NCBI GenBank assembly: GCA_023253415.1
Contig: JALRGK010000245.1
Coordinates: 1 to 10,744 of the forward strand
DNA from: Rhodocyclaceae bacterium
GTDB taxonomy: Bacteria; Pseudomonadota; Gammaproteobacteria; Burkholderiales; Rhodocyclaceae
DNA length: 10,744 bases
Direction: 5' to 3'
A model generated the notes under the pieces. That model did not search any database. It was given only the letters and a program-made list of their open reading frames with translations, and had not been told where the DNA came from. Position numbers and translations under genes: made by a program. This document shows positions 5,744-10,744 of the stretch, in pieces. Positions within the stretch are counted from its first letter, which is position 1; every line of letters begins with the position of its first letter.

Positions 5744-7129
5744 TCACTGGCCTTTATCCGGCACAAATTTGAGGACATTTCCGTTGATGCAATACCGCTT
5801 GTGTGTGGGCGGTGGGCCGTCGTCAAATACGTGCCCCAGATGAATCCCCGAACTGGCACTACGAACCTCAACGCGCTTCATCCCATGACTGGTATCTTCA
5901 TGTAGCGTGATCGACCCCGGCACCGGATTGAAGAAGCTGGGCCAACCGGTGCCGCTATTGAATTTGGTATCGCTACGGAACAAGGCTGCACCGGTAATCG
6001 GATCGACAAAGGTACCCGGCCTTTTTTCATCAAGGTGCGACCCTGTTCCCGGATACTCGGTCCCCTGCTCAAAGGCAATTTTGCGTTGCTCCGGTGTGAG
6101 CAACTGAAAACCGATCCAGTGCCAGAATCGTTTCTGCTCGCCGTTATAACCCGTGTATCGGGAAACTTCTCTGCCTCGCTCGAAAAGCACGATGGTCGGT
6201 GTCGCAAATAAGGCCTTTTCGAGTGACCACCCTGTGGGGGCATTGGTACTGAAGGTTGTCACAACGGGCACATCGGATTTCCAGTGATCCAGAATTTCTT
6301 TCTTGAATAGTTTGCAATAGCCGCAGTCTTCTGCCTCGAAGACAACCAGCTGCCGCGCAAATGCCAATGCCTTACCATCCAGAACTTTGCTCGCCACGGA
6401 TGACGGTGATTTAGATGCCTGAGCGCCCGCAACAGGATACTTCACGCCCGTGCCACCTAAACCGCAATACCCATTCGGGTTCTTTTTGAGGTAATCCTGG
6501 TGATAGGTCTCTGCCGGAAAGTAGGCGGTGAGTGGTGCAATCTCGGTGGTGATGGCACCCTTGCCGGCAGCACTCAGTGCCCGCTGGTAGCTATCGCGTG
6601 TTTGCAGCGCGGTCTCCTGCTGACGGACGTTTTGCGTGTAGATGGCACTCCGGTAATTTGACCCGATATCATTACCCTGACGGTCGCCCTGGGTAGGGTC
6701 ATGATTTTCCCAGAAACGTGCCAGCACCTGATCCAGTCGAACCCTGGCCGGGTCAAAGGTGACTCGCACAACTTCAGCATGGTTTCTTCCCTGTGCCTTG
6801 CCAAAGCGCAACGCACGCTCATGCGCCAGCACTGCATCGTAGTTGCCCGCGATATCCCCATTGGCATAGCCACTCTCGACATTGACCACGCCGGGTAGCT
6901 CGGACATGCGTTTTTCGGCACCCCAGAAGCAGCCCATGCCAAGAACCACTGATTCCGTACCAGGCGGATTCTGTAATGTAATGGGCTGTCGGGTTGAAGC
7001 GTTTGGTGTGGTCATTGTATTCCTCTCCTGACTACAGGCTGCCATACCGAATATAGCAAGAGATATCACCATCCAGGTTTTCAGTTTGCATGTGGCGTAT
7101 GGCATCCATCTTTTCAACACGTTGCCCAT
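5744..7129 (-). CDS. msrAB: MsrA-thioredoxin-MsrB fusion, predicted lipoprotein methionine sulfoxide reductase
   Basis: Predicted envelope enzyme reducing both S- and R-methionine sulfoxide in proteins, 461 residues. Order seen: hydrophobic signal (19-31) ending in lipobox-like MAAC with C32; MsrA about 58-232 with GCFWGAEK (catalytic C67) and resolving C222 in NGYCGLGG; a thioredoxin-like domain about 250-342 with CGYC (C269, C272) and cis-proline region ATPTIVLF; then MsrB about 344-458 with GTGWPSFF, HLGHVF and RYCING (catalytic C447). The MsrB zinc CxxC pairs are absent, and C447 is its only cysteine. Neisseria PilB has thioredoxin, MsrA, MsrB; here thioredoxin sits in the middle. AGGGAG lies 7 nt before the ATG, overlapping the end of the patatin gene 11 nt upstream. 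Regeneration by a DsbD-like membrane donor is inferred. Confidence 0.94.
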   Translation of the reverse strand: MGNVLKRWMPYATCKLKTWMVISLAIFGMAACSQERNTMTTPNASTRQPITLQNPPGTESVVLGMGCFWGAEKRMSELPGVVNVESGYANGDIAGNYDAVLAHERALRFGKAQGRNHAEVVRVTFDPARVRLDQVLARFWENHDPTQGDRQGNDIGSNYRSAIYTQNVRQQETALQTRDSYQRALSAAGKGAITTEIAPLTAYFPAETYHQDYLKKNPNGYCGLGGTGVKYPVAGAQASKSPSSVASKVLDGKALAFARQLVVFEAEDCGYCKLFKKEILDHWKSDVPVVTTFSTNAPTGWSLEKALFATPTIVLFERGREVSRYTGYNGEQKRFWHWIGFQLLTPEQRKIAFEQGTEYPGTGSHLDEKRPGTFVDPITGAALFRSDTKFNSGTGWPSFFNPVPGSITLHEDTSHGMKRVEVRSASSGIHLGHVFDDGPPPTHKRYCINGNVLKFVPDKGQ

Positions 7130-7140
7130 CCGACAACTCC

Positions 7141-8397
7141 CTATTTTTTGTCACCACCATTCACGGCCTCACGATATTTCATTAGGCTCGTCGATAGTGC
7201 CTCGTTAAGCCCCGGTGGTACTTTCGACCAGGGGTAACCTTTTTCCGCACGCGTTTCCGCATAGTTGAATAGGGTCTGCATATATTCCGGATCAAAACGC
7301 AGCTTGGGATTCCGCTTCTTGATTTCATCGGCCACAAAGGCGAGGTTAAAGCCAAACCCATCCTGGCGTGCCGTCAGGTACGCCATAAAAATATCTCCAT
7401 CACCATGAGACTGTGAAAACTGCGACAGCGCCTGATTGGCAATCGATAGGGTATTGCGCTCGACGGTCTGATAGCCATCCGCTTGCAGGATATCGTTACG
7501 AATCAGATAGGCCTCCCGCTTTCGACCCTCCATCAATTTGTAGGCACCGGTTTCGCGAAAGAGCGAAGCCGGATAGATGAATACCTGACGACTCACACCA
7601 CCATCCACGTGCATTTCCTGGTAAGTCTTCCCCTGATACTGCACGTCAATCATCACCGGTGAAAAGAGCCCGGGCAAAGAGGCGGATGCGAGCATGACTT
7701 GTTTGAACAGAACCAACGCTTCCGACGTGCCGTGCGCGGCAATCTTCCCCATATTCCAGATCACCGGTTGACCCGTATCCAGATTATTCGTAGCAATCAA
7801 CAACCAGCGATTGTTAACGACATATTCATGCGCGACTTTGCGCACAAAATCGGGAGTGACGTATTTGCCAATGAGGTTATATAGCGGCGTGCTATCACCC
7901 AGCCCATCCGAGAGCACTAAAGATGCATAGCTCCGTTTTCGATAGATGTCCGGATCGCTGACGTTGGTGTACAGCGCTTTGAGTGTTTGGTCGTATTCAG
8001 GCCCGAGAAATGCGAATGGCGCCGTCAATGCACCCGTACTGACGCCGGTCACCATATTGAAATGTGGCCGATCACCACGACGCGTCCACCCATTGAGCAA
8101 GCCCGCACCAAAAGCACCTCTGCCACCGCCCCCGGAAATCGATAGATAGTTGATGGGAGCCCCGGGATGGTCACGATTCATGATCCGGAGGCTATTCTCG
8201 AGGTCTTTGAGTAATTCGTTGATGCCGTCCGGCTGATCAATCGCGTATCGAATACCCGTCATACCATTCACGGCAGCCTGATTGGCATACACTGGGGCAA
8301 GCGCGGGCTTACGCTCAAGCGGCTTCCAGGCTGCCAGAGCGAGAACACAGAACGCCGCAAACAAGAGTCTCTGACAGCGGTTTTTCATAGCATTCAT
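7141..8397 (-). CDS. Patatin-like phospholipase, exported
   Basis: A 418-residue lipid acyl hydrolase of the patatin family with a Ser-Asp dyad. Seen in sequence: SISGGGGRGAFGAG (86-99), the oxyanion glycine loop; GVSTG (118-122) with nucleophile S120; ASASLPGLFSP (237-247); and VDGG (264-267) with catalytic D265. The N-terminus is a typical signal, with basic residues (KNR, QR) followed by LLFAAFCVLALAA. C17 lies inside the hydrophobic stretch and is not a clear lipobox, so a periplasmic or membrane-tethered location is likely. The substrate is unknown. It is 29 nt downstream of gluQRS and 11 nt upstream of the msr fusion. The ATG at 8397 has no obvious Shine-Dalgarno, and an in-frame ATG at 8388 is an alternative. 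TATAAG in the short upstream spacer could be a -10 box, but without a convincing -35. Confidence 0.92.
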   Translation of the reverse strand: MNAMKNRCQRLLFAAFCVLALAAWKPLERKPALAPVYANQAAVNGMTGIRYAIDQPDGINELLKDLENSLRIMNRDHPGAPINYLSISGGGGRGAFGAGLLNGWTRRGDRPHFNMVTGVSTGALTAPFAFLGPEYDQTLKALYTNVSDPDIYRKRSYASLVLSDGLGDSTPLYNLIGKYVTPDFVRKVAHEYVVNNRWLLIATNNLDTGQPVIWNMGKIAAHGTSEALVLFKQVMLASASLPGLFSPVMIDVQYQGKTYQEMHVDGGVSRQVFIYPASLFRETGAYKLMEGRKREAYLIRNDILQADGYQTVERNTLSIANQALSQFSQSHGDGDIFMAYLTARQDGFGFNLAFVADEIKKRNPKLRFDPEYMQTLFNYAETRAEKGYPWSKVPPGLNEALSTSLMKYREAVNGGDKK

Positions 8398-8426
8398 CGT
8401 TTGGCAATCATAAGCTTATATCGGGT

Positions 8427-9389
8427 TTATTCTGGAATTTTCGGGAACGCCCCACCGGAACGCTGTTTAGGCACGCGTTCAATCGACCAGTGTACGGCAG
8501 CCCATTGCCAGAGTGTCTCCACCCCGCCCCGCATCAGTGCGTCCGGAGGCGATTGCCCGAGGAATGACAGCGCATGCCATAAGGCAGCCACCCTAGCCTG
8601 CTCTCCCACTGTAGGCAGTGCTGCCGCCCGGGTTTGCTTCGAAAGTTTCTCGCCGGCGGGGTTCGTGACGATGGGAATGTGCGCATACGTTGGCACACGG
8701 CCGTTCAGCGCCTCAACCAGCGCAATCTGTCTTGCGGTGGAATCCAGCAGGTCCGCGCCACGCACGACCTGTGTGACGCCTTGCGCCAGATCATCCACCA
8801 CCACTGCCAGCTGATAGGTGAAACAGCCATCTGCCCGCTTGATGACGAAATCGCCCACCTCGCGGGCCAGTTGCTGCGCCTGATCCCCCTGTATACGGTC
8901 ATGAAACACGATCGGCGGATCATCCACGCCACCGACACGAAAACGCCACGCGGCTTTTTCAGGCACCGGGTCACCTGGTTGCCAATGACGACAATGGCCG
9001 GGGTAGATCCGCGCGCCATCCACACCGACTTGCGTATCAGCATCATTCGCCAGCATGCTGCGTGTGCAGGTACAGGGATAAACCAAACCTGTTGAGATCA
9101 GTCGCTCAAGCGCCGTTTGATACAGGGCACTGCGTTCCGATTGGCGCACAACACCCGACGTTGACCACTTAAAGCCATATGCCGCAAGTGTTTCCAGCTG
9201 ATGCGCACTCATGCCCGCCACCGTTCGTGGCCGGTCCACATCTTCGACACGGACGAGCCATGTCCCTGCCCCAACCTCCAGGCAACTGGCCACCGCCGCC
9301 AGCAGAGAACCAAAATGCAGCGGCCCAGTGGGTGACGGTGCAAATCGTCCAACAGGGACGGTTATCGGCGCTCCTGCAGAAAACTTCAT
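8427..9389 (-). CDS. gluQRS: Glutamyl-Q tRNA(Asp) synthetase
   Basis: Activates glutamate and attaches it to queuosine in the anticodon of tRNA(Asp); a shortened paralogue of glutamyl-tRNA synthetase without the anticodon-binding domain. It has 320 residues, slightly above the usual ~300. Seen: GRFAPSPTGPLHFGSL (14-29) with the HIGH-type HFGS; RVEDVDRPR (47-55); the zinc ligands C106, C108, Y129 and C133 (CTCTR and YPGHCR); and KLSKQ (248-252) in place of KMSKS. The start at 9389 has no ribosome site, and the ATG sits in one copy of a 17-bp direct repeat. In many proteobacteria this gene follows dksA; here it instead leads a cluster with a patatin and the msr fusion, divergent from cytochrome b561. 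Confidence 0.95.
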   Translation of the reverse strand: MKFSAGAPITVPVGRFAPSPTGPLHFGSLLAAVASCLEVGAGTWLVRVEDVDRPRTVAGMSAHQLETLAAYGFKWSTSGVVRQSERSALYQTALERLISTGLVYPCTCTRSMLANDADTQVGVDGARIYPGHCRHWQPGDPVPEKAAWRFRVGGVDDPPIVFHDRIQGDQAQQLAREVGDFVIKRADGCFTYQLAVVVDDLAQGVTQVVRGADLLDSTARQIALVEALNGRVPTYAHIPIVTNPAGEKLSKQTRAAALPTVGEQARVAALWHALSFLGQSPPDALMRGGVETLWQWAAVHWSIERVPKQRSGGAFPKIPE

Positions 9390-9422
9390 AATTTTCGAAC
9401 AAAGCCTTCATAATCGTCGAAC
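9384..9422. repeat. 17-bp direct repeat, 22-bp period, over the gluQRS start
   Basis: On the minus strand GTTCGACGATTATGAAG (9422-9406) is followed by GTTCGAAAATTATGAAG (9400-9384), 15 of 17 identical, with start points 22 bp apart (about two helical turns). The second copy contains the predicted gluQRS ATG. It lies at one edge of the 98-bp divergent spacer to the cytochrome b561 gene. It could be a tandem protein-binding site or a small local duplication; no regulator can be named. Confidence 0.5.
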
Positions 9423-9487
9423 GATCTGCGCCGACCACCGGTGCAATCTATCGACATATAAAATTCTGTTACAAACACTGACGACAC
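9409..9487 (+). promoter_or_regulatory. AT-rich promoter region for the cytochrome b561 gene (tentative)
   Basis: The divergent spacer contains two -10-like boxes reading toward cytochrome b561: CATAAT at 9409-9414, with TTCATA 18 bp upstream as a partial -35, and TATAAA at 9453-9458 with no good -35. No terminator or recognised operator is visible. This is a weak, position-based call. Confidence 0.25.
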
Positions 9488-10057
9488 ATGCATTCAAACA
9501 CACTCCCGAACGCCAGCGATAGCCTTCGCTACACAACGCCCGCCATTGCGCTTCACTGGCTCATGGCTTGGCTGGTTCTTGCTGCCTATTTTATCGGGCT
9601 TGGTATGGGCGAGTTACCCATCGGCCCGGAGCGCATACAGATGGTGGGCTGGCACAAGTGGCTGGGCGTAACAATCGCGTACCTGTGGGTGTTACGCGTT
9701 TTCTGGCGCGCCTCCCATCAACCGCCCGCACAACCTGCGGGCACGCCGCGTTGGCAGATCGGCATATCCCATCTCGTACATCTGCTCTTGTATATTTTGC
9801 TGATCGCCATCCCCCTCACCGGCTGGCTCATGAGTTCTGCCAAAGGGTTTACCACCAATTATTTCGGCCTGTTCGATCTGCCGAATCTGCTCGACAAGGA
9901 CAAAGCGCTCGCGCACACGCTCAAGGAAGTGCATGGTTTTCTGGCGAACAGCCTAATGGCCTTGGTAGTGCTTCATATTGCCGCGGCCATCAAACATCAG
10001 GTTATCGACAAAGACAATCTGATGGCTCGCATGCGGATGCCACGCCAGGGTCAATAA
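9488..10057 (+). CDS. Cytochrome b561 family protein (YceJ/CybB-like)
   Basis: A four-helix inner-membrane di-heme b protein that passes electrons between the quinone pool and periplasmic partners, 189 residues. Helices are at about 17-38, 53-73, 92-113 and 150-168. Likely heme ligands are H23 (ALHW), H56 (GWHKWLG), H149 (EVHG) and H163 (VLHIAAAIKH); their spacing (33, 93, 14) closely follows that known for E. coli CybB. ITGWLMSS-like TGWLMSSAKG follows helix 3, as is typical. The ATG at 9488 has only a weak GACGAC upstream. The stop overlaps the ribosome site of the following YceI gene. A b561 gene directly before yceI is also known in E. coli (yceJ-yceI). The physiological electron acceptor is unknown. 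Confidence 0.93.
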   Translation: MHSNTLPNASDSLRYTTPAIALHWLMAWLVLAAYFIGLGMGELPIGPERIQMVGWHKWLGVTIAYLWVLRVFWRASHQPPAQPAGTPRWQIGISHLVHLLLYILLIAIPLTGWLMSSAKGFTTNYFGLFDLPNLLDKDKALAHTLKEVHGFLANSLMALVVLHIAAAIKHQVIDKDNLMARMRMPRQGQ

Positions 10058-10066
10058 GGAGGCACT

Positions 10067-10636
10067 ATGCGTTTCATGACTGCTTTCTCGGCAGCACTGC
10101 TCATGGCTCCGGTGCTCGCCAGCCCGGCAAACGCCGTCGAATATGACCGGGTCGATACGGCAAAATCGTCGATCAAATTCGTGCCCACACTCATGGGCAG
10201 CAAGACTGAAGGACGCTTCAGTAAGTTTATGGCTCAAGTCCGATTTGATCCGGAGAAGCCTGCCAACGCCAGCGCCAAGGCCGAAGTTGATATCCGCAGC
10301 TTTGATATCGGATACGATGAGGCCACGGCCGAAGCTTTGGGTAAAAACTGGTTTGACGTTCAGCAGTATCCAACCGCCGATTTTTCAGTGAGCAAGGTCA
10401 AGCCGCTGGGCAAAGATCATTTCGAGCTCACCGGCAACCTGACGATTCGTGGCAAAACCAAAGCACTGACGTTTCCGGTCACCCTAACCCGGGAGTCTGC
10501 ACAGACCGCCCGCCTGGACGGTACCGTTGTCATCAAGCGTCTAGATTTCAATCTGGGGCAGGGTGCCTGGTCGGCAACCGGCACCGTTGCCAACGATGTG
10601 ACGCTCATCATCCGTTTAACCCTCAACGGCAAATAA
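10067..10636 (+). CDS. YceI family periplasmic lipid-binding protein
   Basis: A 189-residue precursor of a lipocalin-like beta-barrel; family members bind polyisoprenoid or amide lipids, and structures with bound isoprenoid quinone-like chains are known. The signal peptide is clear, with cleavage expected after ANA at 21-23, giving mature VEYDRVDT. Family blocks seen: SSIKF (34-38), VDIRSFDIGYDEATAEAL (about 74-91), NWFDVQQYPTADF, FELTGNLTIRGKTKALTFPV (about 124-143) and a closing DVTLIIRLTLNGK strand. The TAAGGAGG just upstream joins the b561 stop to a strong Shine-Dalgarno 4 nt before the ATG, so translation is probably coupled. The quinone-linked b561 partner suggests a membrane redox or lipid role, but the function is unproven. 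Confidence 0.95.
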   Translation: MRFMTAFSAALLMAPVLASPANAVEYDRVDTAKSSIKFVPTLMGSKTEGRFSKFMAQVRFDPEKPANASAKAEVDIRSFDIGYDEATAEALGKNWFDVQQYPTADFSVSKVKPLGKDHFELTGNLTIRGKTKALTFPVTLTRESAQTARLDGTVVIKRLDFNLGQGAWSATGTVANDVTLIIRLTLNGK

Positions 10637-10670
10637 TTGCCTCAAAGCATCTCCCACTCATCTCGCATTA

Positions 10671-10680
10671 CCCCCCCCCC
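10671..10680. repeat. Run of ten cytosines upstream of the last gene
   Basis: Ten consecutive C lie between the first YceI gene and the next start codon, 2 nt before the AGGAG ribosome site (10683-10687) and 13 nt before the ATG. Such tracts slip during replication and can change promoter or leader spacing. The rest of the 57-bp spacer shows no terminator. Confidence 0.85.
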
Positions 10681-10693
10681 ACAGGAGCACACC

Positions 10694-10744
10694 ATGAAAA
10701 AAACACTCGTACTCGGCACCGCACTCTTTGCCATGACCTCCCTG
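10694..10744 (+). CDS. Start of an exported protein, probably a second YceI (cut by right edge)
   Basis: Only 17 codons are present: MKKTLVLGTALFAMTSL, a lysine-rich start followed by a hydrophobic run, the beginning of a signal peptide. AGGAG (10683-10687) is 6 nt before the ATG, so the start is well supported. The distance from the previous yceI is 57 bp on the same strand. Tandem yceI genes after a b561 gene occur in related bacteria, so a second YceI is the best guess, but no YceI-specific residue is within the window. Confidence 0.7.
   Translation, partial: MKKTLVLGTALFAMTSL

Noticed and set aside
8398..8426. Terminator or regulatory site between gluQRS and the patatin gene
   Set aside because: Only 29 bp, with no hairpin plus T run; a TATAAG box is present but without a usable -35.
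9568..10146. 192-codon plus-strand frame overlapping the b561 gene
   Set aside because: It is in another frame of the b561 gene, which has clear heme histidines and helices; the alternative translation is Arg/His/Ala-rich with no motif.
1..10744. Mobile element, CRISPR array, toxin-antitoxin or defence system
   Set aside because: No transposase, integrase, terminal inverted repeats, regularly spaced repeats or defence-type domains were found; the genes are housekeeping and envelope functions.

Overview
This window looks like a stretch of core chromosome from a Gram-negative betaproteobacterium. The gene content (type I GlnA behind a sigma-54/NtrC promoter, GluQ-RS, NadA, a cytochrome b561 with YceI proteins) and the moderately high G+C coding style fit that group, possibly near the Neisseriales. 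The genus is inferred, not shown. I see no insertion sequence, phage gene, integrase, CRISPR array, rRNA or tRNA.

There are four transcription blocks. (1) Minus strand, 2060 to 1: a cation diffusion facilitator (CDF) metal transporter, then the first 191 codons of glnA, which runs off the left edge. The 239 bp between them carry the best regulatory signal in the window: two 17-bp NtrC-type palindromes and a sigma-54 -24/-12 element at typical glnA distances. (2) Plus strand, 2207 to 5742: a rhodanese-domain protein, nadA (quinolinate synthase), an endonuclease/exonuclease/phosphatase (EEP) protein like YbhP, and a cardiolipin synthase B-like phospholipase D protein. They are tightly packed, with gaps of 2, 26 and 1 nt. 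(3) Minus strand, 9389 to 5744: gluQRS, an exported patatin-like lipase, and a predicted lipoprotein with MsrA, thioredoxin and MsrB domains, separated by 29 and 11 nt. (4) Plus strand, 9488 to the right edge: a cytochrome b561, a periplasmic YceI protein, and the first 17 codons of another exported protein, probably a second YceI.

Themes: nitrogen assimilation (glnA), NAD biosynthesis from aspartate (nadA), anionic phospholipid synthesis and turnover (YbhP/ClsB-like pair, patatin), repair of oxidised methionine in the envelope (MsrA-Trx-MsrB), and membrane electron transfer with lipid-binding periplasmic proteins (b561/YceI). Blocks 2 and 3 converge with one base between their stop codons.

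I found no clearly new system. The items most worth a second look are the MsrA-thioredoxin-MsrB domain order with an MsrB domain that has a single cysteine, a run of ten C just upstream of the second YceI-like gene's Shine-Dalgarno, a 22-bp-spaced direct repeat over the gluQRS start, and the inverted repeat lying on the glnA -12 element.
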